Counted from the stretch's first letter, positions 10,727 through 22,373 are shown. The stretch is DNA of 64,000 bases from Onchidella celtica (GCA_963931925.1 OZ007569.1:43928521-43992520); one strand, 5' to 3'. Made by a program: numbers and translations. The notes: a model not told the origin generated them from the letters alone.

Positions 10727-12716
10727 CCCGCCCCGTGAAATGTTGTTGAAACCCGTAATTGTTATATAATTATATCAACATAAAAACTTCCAAGTTTGTT
10801 TATCCTAGCTTTCCCGTGAAGTACCGTGCTGTGCGTGACATGGCCGTAATAGAGGAGGCTGGGGTTGGGTGTGTGAATGCATTATGTGGGTAAGACGATT
10901 ATCATTTCAATACATTGTGCACTTGATCCGTCTGTGTCCTGCCCGGACCACGCCTACGTTAAAGTCATAACACCTGCAGGAGAGAACAAAGCATATCATA
11001 AGATTAGGCCCAAAACCCCAGCAATCATCGAAAGCTGGATGAAAATATTGATGTTTACCTGAAGGTTTACCAGTTTTTTTCACATTACATCGTTGCGGTT
11101 GCGACTGTCAGGGCGGTCAATTCTAGCTTGAAAACAGAATAGGAAAAATGTGAAACGATCAAAGGTTTCCAAACTTCCAATTTTAAAAAAATTTTTTTTT
11201 TATAAAACTCTGATACAGTCTTTAGAAACAAGGGTAATCCGGACAAAAGTGAGGTAATCTCTTTTAGGCAGCGATTAAGTTTGGCATGCAATTAAAGGAG
11301 ATGTAAAACATTGTTAGTGGCAACGAGTGATAGTAATCTGACGTTTTATTTCGTGTCAGAACCTGAAGAACAACCAGCCCGCAAGAGACGAGGAAAGAAA
11401 CAAAAAAGCGACACAAAAGTGGAGATTTTAAAACGTTACTTTGAAGCATTTTGTTTGCGTGCAGCCAGGGATTGGCCTAATAATGTCCATTAGTCTGACC
11501 TGTCAGTGGAACCAACGGAAAATGCCTGGCTAAAGCCACAATGTAGGAATATGCCAGCTTGGCTGATATTGTGCATTATGATTCGATCTTCAGTCGGTGA
11601 TTGTTATGAGGTCTATCCTTTGTATTATTTCTAAAGGCACTGTTGTTTGAGCTACTTGTGTCACATCAATTTACGGATTAGTCAGAGCAGCTTATAACAG
11701 GTTCAGGATTAGTGGGACTTGTGAATCTGCCTTTCTGGTTGTTTCAGAGGCATGGAGCATTTAGCTTCAAATTTTTTATCGGCAACAATGATTATTAATT
11801 GGTTACCCTTCAAGTACTCAAACGTAATGTGACTCACCAAAATTTTCTGAAGGAAAAATGTAAAAAGTGACTTGAAATAGTGAAATAAATACCAAAATAT
11901 GAATATCCACCACCAAAAATTATGTGTTGGAAATTTGAAAGTGTAGAAAAATAGAGCTGAAATGTTTTCAAAAACGTGGAACACTGAGAGCTCGAGGATT
12001 AAACAACTTGTTGGTGTACTGTGTGCAGAAACGCTCCTTTCAGTCCAGTTGTGATGTATACAAATGTTAAAGTTCTGTCAAGTACAGTGTACTGCATTCA
12101 ACCACAAAAGACTTCTAACTCAAGTTTATCAGTTATCAGGACCGTGGTAAAAAAAATGAAACAAACAACGTTTGAAAGAATGCGTAAAGTGGAACTGCAA
12201 GCACGAAAGCATTATTTTTCAGTGCATTTATTTCAATATTATCGAAATGGCACCGTACTGCCAAGTGCAAACATCGCCCCACAGTGTCAGCTTCTTTGTA
12301 CTGCAATCAACTACACATGATCTAACACTAATTTAGTTTTTAGAGGAACATGTTAAAACTAATGCAAACAATTTTGCAAAGAATACGGTGAGTATGAGCT
12401 TGCAAGCAAAGAACACATGTTTAAGAAATGTATTCAAAAGCGTACTATTGCCGAAATGGCATCGCACTTCTAGCACTGTAGCAGAATACTTTCTAAATTG
12501 CCGACATTTAATATACAATGTAATAGCTTTTAAATTGTCTCTCTCTCTCTCTCTCTCCCCCACCCCCCACCCCCCACATACAGGCATACACACATTTTTA
12601 TTTTAGATAGCCAGTATCTCGTAGCCGTAATGAGGCAATTCATTGTTCCTTTAATATGACCCTTGAATTCTGTCCCACGCTTTCGGTGTTTAAATCTGCG
12701 GGCATGAAAGTCAAAA
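10230..12716. other. Non-coding stretch with a long CT tract
   Basis: A (CT)n tract of about 75 bp runs at 10649-10724, and a shorter CT/C-rich tract sits at about 12539-12578. A short basic frame (11361-11420, reading EPEEQPARKRRGKKQKS) follows a plausible splice acceptor at 11359-11360 but has no good donor, so I do not call an exon. Otherwise AT-rich with nothing recognisable. Confidence 0.5.
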
Positions 12717-14143
12717 GATAATAATAATAATAATAATATATTGCATTTATATAGCGCCCAACCCCGGCGATGACAAGCTCTGGGCGCTTTAACAAACTCT
12801 TACACACACACACACACACACGCATACACAAAAGAAATTCAAAAATATTTACTATTGTTGCTGCCGAAAAACACCTAGCCTAGTTTGTCTGAAAGAAATG
12901 GGTCTTCAGATGGCGTTTGAAAGAACCAATGTCATTAATTTCCCTGGTTGTCTTTGGAAGAGTGTTCCAGATGGTAGGGCCAAGAAATGAAAAGGACTTT
13001 TCTCCTACAGTGGACAGATTCATTTTAGGTACTTTCAATTTTGTAGTGTCAGATGATGATCTTAGTTGACGAGATGGAACACAGTAATCAGTTAAATCAA
13101 CTAGGTACGATGGAGCAGTATTATTGACACATTTGTGACAAATGGATGACAATTTGTACATTATTCTTTTCTCGACTGGCAGCCAGTGCAAACTCTGCAG
13201 AAGTGGCAGTGCTGAATCTCTTTTCTTTTTCTTCAAAACAAGTCTCGCTGCATTGTTTTGAGCAATTTGGAGTTTTCTAATATTTTTTTGTGAAATTCCA
13301 GCCAAAAGGGAGTTGCAATAGTCAAGCTTTGAAAGTACAAAAGAATTTACTAAAACAGCCGCAGTTTCAGTTGAAATAAGATGTCTGATTTTACCAATTT
13401 TCCAGATTTCCATGTACAGAATACGAATGAGGTGACTAACCTGAGATGACGTAGAAAGATTTGAATCAATGTAAACCCCTAGGTTTTTTACTTTTTTTGA
13501 AATTTCTATTGAATTAGTGCCAATTATCATCTCAGTTCTGTCCACTTCTTGCAGAACCCGCTCACGGCCTAATAAAATAACCTCAGTTTTATCCTCATTT
13601 AGTGCCAGTTTGTTTTGGTTCATCCAGCTTTTAATTTCTGTTATACAGTTTCCAGCCTGCTGCAGAAGGCTGTCAACATCGCATGGCAAGGCAGAACTGT
13701 AGAGCTGGGTATCATCAGCATAGAAATGATATTGTAAATTAAATTTCTTTATTTCATGTACAAGTGGAATAGTATAGATAGTAAACAAAATAGGACCAAG
13801 CACTGAGCCTTGTGGTACGCCATACTGAAGCGCATAAGAAAAAGATCTTATTTTGTTGGTTACAACAAATTGGTGGCGATTTGACAGGTAAGATTCGACC
13901 CATTTAAGGGCGACCCCTCTGATTCCAAACGAGCAGGATTTCGTGATCGATGGTGTCGAACGCTGCTGATAGATCCAACAAATTTAGCAGAGTAATATTT
14001 CCAGAATCTGCCTTTACTAATATGTCATTCATGATTCTTAATAGTGCAGTTTCAGTACTGTGGTTACTTCTGTAAGCAGATTGAAATGGTTCCAACAGGT
14101 CATTATTTCTCAAATGACACAGATCCGTGGGCTGCAGGATTTA
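12717..14143 (-). mobile_element. CR1-like LINE, 5'-truncated, minus strand, with intact 3' tail
   Basis: On the minus strand the element begins inside the reverse transcriptase at about 14143 and ends in a 3' untranslated region. That region carries a stem (GCGCCCA at 12754-12760 pairing with TGGGCGC at 12781-12787), then a TATATAAATGC segment and an (ATT)n tail (about 12718-12737 on the plus strand as ATA repeats). A 3' stem followed by a short microsatellite tail is characteristic of CR1/L2-type elements. A related stem and tail without coding sequence recurs at 56261-56330. An AC tract (about 12800-12822) interrupts the 3' region. Confidence 0.88.
12880..14140 (-). pseudogene. CR1-like reverse transcriptase, frameshifted and 5'-truncated
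   Basis: Two overlapping frames together make the RT domain. The upstream frame (about 14140-13904) reads QSAYRSNHSTETALL and then LLDLSAAFDTIDHEILL, which is motif A. The downstream frame (to the stop at 12880) continues with FGIRGVALKW, GVPQGSVLGPILF (motif B) and YADDTQLY (motif C, both Asp intact). It then has the usual CR1-type C-terminal region with LDYCNSLLAG and RLVLK. Compared with the family, the step from motif A to FGIRG lacks several residues and changes frame near 13918-13935, so a small deletion broke the ORF. The endonuclease and N-terminus are missing. It cannot make functional protein. Confidence 0.9.
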
Positions 14144-14306
14144 ATACAACCAGTATCTCGCCTAATGCTAATCTGATAGTGAGCCTAACGCGGATTTGCA
14201 AAGATCCTCATTTCATATTATTATCGTTATACAATGTTCATCTCAACAGCGCAACTCTTGTAATTGAATTCCAGGGTATCAAAACGCTACGAATGAAGTT
14301 TTTCAG

Positions 14307-14338
<32 letters not shown>

Positions 14339-15056
14339 CCATCCATTCAGTCCTATCAGAAAATTAATATTACGTTAGGGTGACAAATAATTTATAATTT
14401 ACCAGGCTGGCCGCTTTAAATTAGTAGACACAATAATAGAATTGTGAGAATGAGTTGTAAATTTAATGTGCTGCACTGGCATGGATTTGGGGCAAGATTG
14501 TCTGTCAGCGTCTTGAATGTGAGACAAGCAATCTTTGATGATTCTAGCCAAAATGGCAGTAAAATACTGGCAAGTTCAAATAGACATAGAATCTTTTACC
14601 CCCACATATTTTGTGAAGAACATTCGCGTAAAATGCACGTCTCTAGCCATCATGGCTCTCAAGCAGCGGCATTCAATTTTGAGGAATAAAATCAAGATCA
14701 GAGGACATTGGGAGCCAAAAGGCACCAAGTATACTAAATTCGTAAAAGATACTTTAAAAGACAAGCACCTTCAGGAAAGGGATTCATCTCGAAGTAGCTT
14801 CGAAAGTGCCAACAATTGTGACTGAAAAGTACAAATTTTAAAACGCTCCATTGCGTGGCGCTACGCCAAGGGCAATACGCCCTGATGTGCAAATCTTTAT
14901 GTAGCCATAGTGGTATGTTTGTCTTATTGTCCACCCCATCTTGTTTCTCTCTTGCGCTGACCTAATTATATTGGCAACGTGGTTATATGTAAATTACATC
15001 TAAATTTCTTTGTCTACACCTGGGCTTTGTACTATCCCTTTGTTAGTCCCAAACAG
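14144..15056. other. Non-coding stretch with an AAC tract
   Basis: An (AAC)n tract lies at about 14307-14340. A 96-codon frame at 14535-14825 has no recognisable domain or splice context, and I treat it as chance. No bounded repeat seen. Confidence 0.45.
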
Positions 15057-15226
15057 AGACGCTGCACGTGGACTATGCCCACGCTGGCATCGGTACCTTC
15101 TTTGTCTGGGCGATGCATTCCCTCCGCGGGTCAGCTGACCACTGGCGCGAATATAAGTTTGTCCAGTCTGACCACTTAGTCATATTCCTATCTGACGGCG
15201 AGGGGCACAGACATATTGAAAGCTAG
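15057..15226 (+). CDS. Possible terminal exon of an unrecognised gene
   Basis: I do not recognise the product. After a pyrimidine-containing acceptor (AG at 15055-15056, or 15057-15058), 55 codons run to a TAG at 15224-15226. They read TLHVDYAHAGIGTFFVWAMH and end SDHLVIFLSDGEGHRHIES. The coding signs are indirect: the segment is clearly GC-richer than the flanks, its third positions favour C and G, and the peptide has a balanced, globular-looking composition. The frame is closed by stops upstream of the acceptor, so it would need an upstream exon, which I could not find. It may instead be a remnant of a mobile-element protein. Treat as a candidate only. Confidence 0.3.
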
Positions 15227-15782
15227 TAGTAGTTAAAGTTCCATTTCACATATTGGGTAAGTTGGCATAAGGATTCTATAGGTAGTACATGTACTTAGTA
15301 ATTTTATGTGCTTTTCATTGTTGTAGTTTAAGTTGAGATATTGTTTTAATGTCTCATGTGTAGATGCTGTACTAAATTATTTTGTGACCTTGTGCACTGA
15401 TCACAGAGTGGAAGTATCGAGTAATTCCGGTAAAGGCCTATTGTGTGTCCGCGTATATTTACCATTAATAATGCGTTTCAATTTAGTATTCTGAGCCAGG
15501 CCTAGCTTTATTTTAGTGCCATGCATTCCTCCCAGTCCAGTTAAGCTATAATGCTGTTCTGTGCAGGTTTTATCATCTGTATCTGTTTGCGTGCACGTGG
15601 CGTGCCACGCGTTCTTTTATAAAATGCATTTCAAACTAGCGTCATACCAAAGTGATTGTCCAGTTGCCTGGTACATAGTAATTGCCTAATTTAGCCAGCT
15701 TTAAGCCTAGGTCCATACTGTTTACTACTATTGGATTGGAGTCCCCATAAATAAGCTTTCATTACTGTATGATGCGTTCCCA

Positions 15783-16186
15783 TCTATTATATATTTCAGT
15801 AACTTGCAACCTTTGGCACGACTAACTGACCAAACTATACACTCTTCAGGCCTTAAATTTAGCAGGAAGTTGACAATTGAGATAAGGAAGATGATGGCTG
15901 TAATTAAAAGTTGTTTACTTCAAGCATGTATTTTTTTAAAATAACAATGTTTATTGCTATGTAACATCTGTATTTTTGCACGTTTGTTTCGCAATATATT
16001 ATAGTACAGTGCATGCCATAAAAAGTAACCGTATCAAGCGTTCAGTTTGGTGCGTAGTGTTCTGGTGCACATGAGTTCTGAAGCAAGACTGTAGTTTATT
16101 ACTTTTATTATATTAGAGAGAGAAATAGGGGGGGGGGGGGAGCACATCATTGTTTATTCCGGGCAATGCCCAGTAGGTTAATCTAG
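15783..16186 (+). mobile_element. Non-autonomous Helitron, copy 1
   Basis: A 404-bp element that starts TCTATTATATA and ends CTAG, inserted between A (15782) and T (16187) as Helitrons are. A short hairpin (CCGGGC AAT GCCCAG, 16159-16173, one mispair) sits about ten bases before the terminal CTAG. It has no Rep/helicase coding. Near the 3' end it carries a short GA tract and a G tract (about 16114-16140). The whole length matches 55674-56076. Confidence 0.88.
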
Positions 16187-16317
16187 TTTAATATATTCTG
16201 GACGTTGTTCATACCCTTGGACCCGCCTTGATCTAGTCACTAAATCCACGTGACTACCCCTTTGTTTAGGTTAAGCTGCAGCTATGGTCTGCTTGGCATC
16301 ATCATTGGGTTTGGCCA

Positions 16318-16619
16318 TATAGACCCTTTTCGTTTACCGTCCTCCATATCACGTGATTTGCAAACAAAATGGCGGCGTACCCCACTTGTAGGGCGGAAGC
16401 GGTGGACAACAGTCGAACGATGCCATCCTCTTGTTGGGCACCCAACTGTACAGACCCGTTACGTGCTGGTTCTGGCATAAAAATGCATCTTTGCTTAGAC
16501 TGTGCACATATTCAGACGCCATCACTAAGGCAAGTTGAGGTTTTTGCCCTACACGGTGCTTTTCGATGCCATGCGGCTCCCCGCAAACAACCGTAACGCG
16601 GAAGTGAAAAGGGTCTATA
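16318..16619. mobile_element. Short TIR element with a THAP-like coding remnant
   Basis: Perfect 14-bp inverted termini read TATAGACCCTTTTC (16318-16331) and its complement (16606-16619). If the two outer bases are taken as a TA target duplication, the element proper is 16320-16617. On the plus strand an ATG at 16420 opens MPSSCWAPNC, which resembles the first C-x(4)-C half of a THAP zinc finger. The rest of the finger and any transposase are absent. P-element-type and other THAP-bearing transposons are the obvious possible parents, but the family is inferred from ten residues only. Confidence 0.7.
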
Positions 16620-17640
16620 CTAGCTACCTAGATTCTACGTAACCTCTAGGGGGGGGGGGATGGTTGTCCACCCTGTTTAGTACCTGTAAGGCCCGTGCTT
16701 CGATTATTATTTATCGATTGCTGTAGGCTATCAAGCGGACTTAGCCACCTTATTTGCTTCGTATGGTTTGGTTCTGCGCTCTAGGGCTGTATGTACATAT
16801 ATATATCAATTTACAGTTATTTATGCACATGTGTTTGTAGGTTTTTATGTATGCTTTTACAGTAATTATGATCAAGCTGTTGGATTTAGCTATATCGACC
16901 ACGTGGCAATGGCATTGTTGCCATGGTGTTGGGGTATCCAGCTTATAATACATACATTAGTTATGTTGGAGTTCGGATCCAATGCCTCTGGCTTGAGATC
17001 TTTGGGCCTCCACATGATCATAGATACTTCGGTGTATTTTTTACAATCTGAGTAAATTCTTGCATTTATTGATTATATTGTAGTTCTGGAACCTTGTATT
17101 GATTTTGATGATTAACGATGGGCTTATAGATTCTTATATGGTCACCAGCCTAGCAGTTTATATGATTAAGAAGGATTCAGACGACACTTCTAGGGGGACT
17201 TATGAATTATCATATGGTGGTCATCCTTGTGTGGTCCACGTAAAATAGTAATGCTTGTAAATAATATTGGCTACACAATCCATAGCCTGGGCCGTGCTTA
17301 ATTGCCATGAGGCCTGTTAAGTATTACTTTCGAACAGTCCCTGTGTTTTGGTTGATAATCTAAGCAGTAATATATATATGCTTTTAGGGGCAGTTCCCTG
17401 TGCATATTGTGTCGGGGTAGCACTTGTTGGAAACTGTCATCGGGCCGTAAGGGGCACCCTGATACTTGTTTCGGATGCTGAGGAAACTACTGCTGGGTTA
17501 CGTTCCCTTGCTATTTGTCATTTTTATTCTTATTAAGCCTTGGATGTTCATTATTTTCTGTATGCAATGTGTTCATGCTGTATATATATAATATTATGAC
17601 GTGTGCTTATGATGCTTTATTCTTTTGTCCCTACAGCCTG
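16620..17640. other. Non-coding stretch
   Basis: AT-rich sequence with a G tract (16650-16659) and short AT dinucleotide runs. I see no gene, TIR element or tandem array between the THAP-like element and the minisatellite. Confidence 0.45.
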
Positions 17641-17945
17641 AGCCGCTGTGTTGGTTCGCTTGGGTTGTGTTGGTTCGCTAGGGTTTTGTTGGTTCGCTTG
17701 GGTTGTGTTGGTTCGCTTGGGTTTTGTTAGTTCGCTTGGGTTTTGTTGGTTTGCTTGGGTTGTGTTGGTTCGCTTGGGTTGTGTTGGTTTGCTTGGGTTT
17801 GCTTGGTTTGCTTGGGTTTGCTTGGTTTGCTTGGGTTTGCTTGGTTTGCTTGGTTTGCTTGGGTTTGCTTGGTTTGCTTGGGTTTGCTTGGTTTGCTTGG
17901 GTTTGCTTGGTTTGCTTGGGTTTGCTTGGTTTCTTGGTTTTCTGT
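17641..17945. repeat. GTTYGCTTGG minisatellite, core period 19 bp
   Basis: A tandem array of TTGG-TTYGC modules. In the right half (about 17790-17935) the unit settles to 19 bp, TTGGGTTTGCTTGGTTTGC. The left half has a longer, more variable period and mostly TTCGC instead of TTTGC. All open frames across it (for example the QTKQTQANQ-type peptide on the minus strand) are translations of the repeat, not genes. Confidence 0.95.
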
Positions 17946-18278
17946 TGGTTTCTGTCCCCCCTTTTTTTTTGTGCTCTGAAATAAACGATAATACGTCTAC
18001 AACCCCACTATATATAGCAGAGTTAGTTATTTTGTTTTTGTCCTGACGACCGACCCATAACCCATCATTGTCGTCTGCTAACATTTAGGACAGTGCAAGT
18101 GTGTTCACGATGGCTGATAGCCCCTGATAGCCAACACAATATGCACATTCTGTAAAGTGAAAGTTACGAGCTATCTGGCGATAGATGTCGTGTTTTCGTA
18201 CAAGATAACGAACAACGAGTCATTGTAGCTAAGGCAAACTGTTAAAACGGAAAGTCGTACTAGAAATGATGAATTGGA

Positions 18279-18335
<57 letters not shown>

Positions 18336-19252
18336 GTTGAACGAAGAGCCCGACGAAGAAATGACAGTAAGAAAGATAAGAAAGAAAGGAAAAAAACATA
18401 TGACCAAAGTAAGACGGGGAGTCAGAGAGAGAGAGAGAGAAAGAGGAGATTGAATATAAACCCAGTGGGAGTCACAGTAAGAAAGATGGAAAAGAAAATA
18501 AGGAGCGAGTTAAACAAGGGCTTAAGGTGGTAGACCTGGGAGAGAGAAAGAAAGAAACTGAATTAAAAACCCGAACAAAACCACAACAAGAAAAGAACAA
18601 CAAAGAGATGGCATTAAAGCCAAAGAAAGACCTGAGAAACAAAAGAAAGAAACTGAATGAAACCCGAACGAAATCACAGCAAGACAAAGTAACGTAAAAA
18701 GGGAGAAATGACAATGGAAGAGGCGGATGAGAGAAAGAAGAGTTCAAATGGAAACCCAATAGCAACCGCAGCAAATAAGAAAGGGGGAGGAAGGGAGGAC
18801 AAACAAGGACCAAAATGAAGATATGGACCCAACAATTAGTCCTGCACCAGATTGAAAATCAATGACAGGCTTAATGAGCAGTGGTTCACGCCCCACGGCG
18901 AATCTGGCACTCAACAGGTAGAGCCGCTTCATAATATACACTTAATTAATATCATTAATATGGACAGCGAGCATGTTAGTACTCACATTCACAAGGGGGC
19001 AAAAATGCCACTTCCGTATTTTCGCAGTTCGAAGAGTCCAAATGATTTTGAATGTTCAGAAGTGTTGAATTAAAAGGGAAGCTGGAGGCATATTTTCCCC
19101 CCTCTCCCTTCATGTAAACTCAAGTGACATTTAAACGAATCTGGATTTTGATCAAATTGTGTTCAGGAAGAGTTTTAAGAATCCCCCCTCTCTGTGTCTG
19201 TCTGGAAGGAAGGTTCTCTGATATTTCACAGACATAGCCATCCTGAGGGTCC
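17946..19252. other. Purine-rich non-coding stretch
   Basis: After a (GA)n tract (18283-18334) the plus strand stays strongly purine-biased to about 18830 (GAAAG, GAGAG and AAGAA words with scattered AACCC). No gene is seen. The minus-strand serine/leucine-rich frames are translations of this bias. Confidence 0.55.
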
Positions 19253-20549
19253 GTGTGTTTCAGAGTTGGAAAAAAATCTGATTTTTTTCCAAAAAATAAA
19301 AAACAAATTATTTAAATCAGATTTTTTTTATTTAAATCAGATTTTTTTGATTTTAAAAAAAATACATAATACATTCAATATTTTGTCGACAAAATATTTT
19401 CTATAATTTCATAACATAAGCATAAGGGTACTAAAAGGATATAGTTAAATGACTCCTAATAATCATTACAGTCATGTACATTTGTATTTGTATTTGTATT
19501 TGTATTTGTATAACTCTTTAATCCCATTTGGGAAATTTTGCCTTTGTGCCATTGCAGCCCAGTTATAACTGGAGCAGGCACGTCGTCGCCACAGTGCAGC
19601 GCCGGTCGGCGTTTTTTTTTTTTTTTTTTGGGGGGGGGGAGATGAGGGGGGAGGGGGGGGACTGGTAGAGATGAATTTAATTTAATTTTGCCCGGGCAGC
19701 GGCCTGTTCGGCCTGCTCTTTACGATTTCCAACTGCCAAGGTATCTTTAACGTGCGCAACGTGCACACGGGCCCTCCGAATTTTTTCGTCCTTATCCGAG
19801 AAGACTAGGTACTCGATCCTACCCCTCAATAGAATTAGGGACACGAAAATATGAGAAAAATCCCAAACTTCCAACATGCCTGCACGGCCCGGGTTTCGAA
19901 CCCGGGACCCTTGGCACGAGAGGCGAGCACCTTGCCTCTAGACCACCTTGTTAAGTCTCTTCTGTCTCTTCACCTTTTTTACACATACTTTTGATGTGGA
20001 TGTTGAATTTAATAGGGGAAATAAATGAGTAGAAAGTTTTCCTTTCTTATATATTATCAGAATTTTCTGGATCTGATCTGTATGCCTGGATTTCACTAAC
20101 TGTTTTATAAAAATAAAGATGTTTATTTCAAATAAAATATAGGCCTTTTTCACTTACTTGACTGTCTTAATGTCTTACACAGGTACACAAAATTCAAATT
20201 CAGACTTATATTTTTGTTCAAGGTGTTATATTTGAATTGTGTCCTGCGACACATTCAAGTCTCCAACTGTTGTATGAATCAGCCAAAATCAGAAATTATT
20301 GAATGATGCATAATAATAATAATAATAGAGAAGCACTCCTACTTATCAGTGCCTTTAAGTCTAGTGCTTTTGAACAATAAAAACATCAAAAACAAGCAGT
20401 TTGAAAAAAAAAAAAATCCTTAAAAAGTAAAAAAATCAAAAAGTGATTTAAATCACTGATTTTAATTTAAAAAATCAAAGTGATTTAAATCAAAAAAATC
20501 ATTTGATTTAAATGAGCTTGATTTAAATCATGCCAACCCTGGTGTGTTT
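19253..20549. mobile_element. Non-autonomous hAT element with perfect 8-bp target duplication
   Basis: The element spans 19261-20541. It begins CAGAGTTGG and ends CCAACCCTG, imperfect inverted termini of hAT type. Both sides are flanked by the same 8 bp, GTGTGTTT (19253-19260 and 20542-20549), the target duplication length of hAT transposons. Subterminal regions are full of the self-palindrome TGATTTAAATCA and its fragments (19272-19350 left, 20430-20530 right). There is no transposase frame. A complete SINE lies inside (19479-19952), so the hAT insertion is older than that SINE. Confidence 0.92.
19479..19952 (-). mobile_element. tRNA-derived SINE, near-complete copy, minus strand
   Basis: On the minus strand it runs from a tRNA-like head (about 19952-19881) through a conserved body to a tail of ATACAA repeats (about 19512-19479). 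The head shows an A-box-like GTGGTCTAGAGGC and a B box with a full T-stem (CCCGGGTTTCGAACCCGGG on the plus strand, 19888-19906), as in Pol III-transcribed SINEs. The body includes a GTGCACACGGGCC-type segment and a CGGCCTGTTCGGCCTGC-type segment (on the plus strand), both shared with 20652-20887 and 57938-58030. A T/G tract expanded at 19611-19660 interrupts the body. The 66-codon minus frame here is a SINE translation. Confidence 0.88.
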
Positions 20550-20651
20550 AGGTCTTTATTTGAGGAGGTTTCGCTGACCTTGGCATTTACCCCTCACCTT
20601 TCTTGCTTTATTTTTCTTCTTGTGGTAGGGATTCGTTTGTTTTTTTTTAGA

Positions 20652-20887
20652 ATTTTGCCTGGGCTGCAGCTTTGTATGGCCTACTCTTCACGATTTCCAA
20701 ATCATTAGCGTGCGCAACGTGCACACGGGCCTTCCGAATTTTTCGTCCTTGTCCCAGAACACTAGGTGCTCGATCCTACCTATCTTAGGATGAGGGGCAT
20801 GAAAATATGAGCAAAATCCCAAAATTCCAACATGCCTGCACCGACCGGGATTTGAACCCGGTACCTTGCCTCTAGACCATCGTGTCC
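20652..20887 (-). mobile_element. tRNA-derived SINE, second copy, shortened
   Basis: Same family and orientation as 19479-19952: the conserved core (20660-20760), a middle block and a tRNA-like head with T-arm (CCGGGATTTGAACCCGG, 20845-20861). The head lacks the anticodon-arm part present in the first copy, so its Pol III promoter is broken. The 3' tail side is missing or lost before 20652. Confidence 0.82.
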
Positions 20888-22043
20888 CCCTAGGCGCCTT
20901 TCACACACTCATCCTGAGGGTCCACACCCACTCGAGTCTTATGGACTGGGGCGTTGTCGTAAGAAATCAAAGCCTTGGACAAGACGGTCTGGGCACTAGT
21001 TTCAACCTCAGGGTCCGCTGAAGGGAAAAGTGCCGGTACACGAGAGGAACACAATATGGGGAGTAAATAATAATCATAATTATGTTGAGCTTTACTTTCA
21101 GCAGTGAACCGTCGTTTTTCCCCAGTATTTGATCTGGCTGTAACAGTGTACGGTAAACTACTCAAGGTTTTGCAGTGTACCGGTGAACTTGGTGATGCAT
21201 AGAATGTGATTATGTAGGTTGTTTTCACATTGCATCAGAAAACCCTGTTGAAGAGAGTCATTCAGAAATTTGGCGTTTTACGATATACTTTTTATTATTA
21301 TTATTATTATTTTTTATGACAAAGCGTTTTAACTCTACAGAAAGTAATGAAGGAAATTCCTCTGTTACATTAATTTTACAAAATAGTGACATGAAGTACT
21401 TAGATTCAGTGTTGAAATGTGAAGTGTGACAGAACGAAGGAAAAATATTATATTATAATATATAAATAATAGATCACTATTATAAATAAGTATTGCCAGG
21501 TGCTCACTGCCCCTCACTGAGAACAATGACTATTTTAAAACATGCAATAAACAATGAACTCTCTTATAAAAGGAAAATAGAAGCTAAAGGTAAACGGAAG
21601 ACCACCAAGCTGCGGGTGACAAAGAACCGTTTCCCGGCTGATTATAGACCAGTTATTTAAAAAATAAAAAAGGAAATATTGAAAACGAATATCAGAAGGC
21701 TACATAATCAGCCTTCCGTTGGTGTGCTCTGCGATGCATAAATAGCTTTACTGCTCCAGTATGTTGGTTAATGGCGTGACCGGAAAGATAGTTTAGTTTG
21801 CACTGGTCTCGTGAAACATTGCCCCAGATTCACCAATTAGCGAGTAGTTTTGACGCTGGGCTGTGCGATATCAGCTGATTTATTGGTTGTTTGGGAACTC
21901 ACGAGGCCTTACTGACCTACTTTCTGGGGGGTTTTCGTTGGTAGTTAAATATAGCATGGACACTGGTTTTCTGAATCTGCAGGTGATGGGTGGATTAATA
22001 TGCGTGTTGAGTTCCAAATTTCGAAAACACTGCAAAGAAAGAT
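20888..22043. other. Non-coding stretch
   Basis: AT-rich with a short ATT run (21291-21316). The bases CATCCTGAGGGTCC at about 20909 also occur at about 19240, just outside the hAT element. No gene or bounded repeat is visible. Confidence 0.45.
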
Positions 22044-22051
22044 TTCTAGAT

Positions 22052-22365
22052 GAGTGTTTCTCAACCATTTTTTTTTTGTTTTTGTCCCACGCCCTACTTT
22101 AATACCAAAAGACGTACCTGTACGCTCAGCACCATGATCGGACAAAGTTAGTATACAGTATACCGTACACAGAAAGATTCATTAAATGTCTATATAATTA
22201 TTCAGTATTATAATTCAAAAGAAGTTTAAATTAAAACGACATAAACAAACAACAGTTCATCTATACAGTTCAGTTAAAATACTCTGTGGAATTTAGATTT
22301 CTGGGAAAAATCTCTACGCCCCATTCTGAAGTCCCACCCCATACCGGTGGGCTTGAGAAACACTG
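22052..22365. mobile_element. Short non-autonomous hAT element, copy A
   Basis: A 314-bp element with termini AGTGTTTCTCAA at the left (from 22053) and TTGAGAAACACTG at the right (to 22365), the hAT CAGTGTTTCTCAA type. Flanks read TTCTAGAT (22044-22051) and TTCAGAT (22367-22373), consistent with a decayed 8-bp target duplication. Its reverse complement aligns along its length with 49915-50277. No transposase coding. Confidence 0.83.
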
Positions 22366-22373
22366 GTTCAGAT

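Noticed and set aside
17617-18084. 155-codon minus-strand frame rich in Lys/Pro/Gln/Asn and overlapping plus-strand Leu/Val/Trp-rich frames
   Set aside because: They are translations of the 17641-17945 minisatellite in several frames at once; no composition or start context supports a gene.
18283-18830. Serine/leucine-rich minus-strand proteins
   Set aside because: The frames follow from a polypurine tract on the opposite strand.
19881-19952. tRNA gene
   Set aside because: The B box and T-stem are good, but the acceptor and anticodon arms do not close and the sequence continues into a SINE body with a tail; it is a SINE head. The same applies to 20836-20887.
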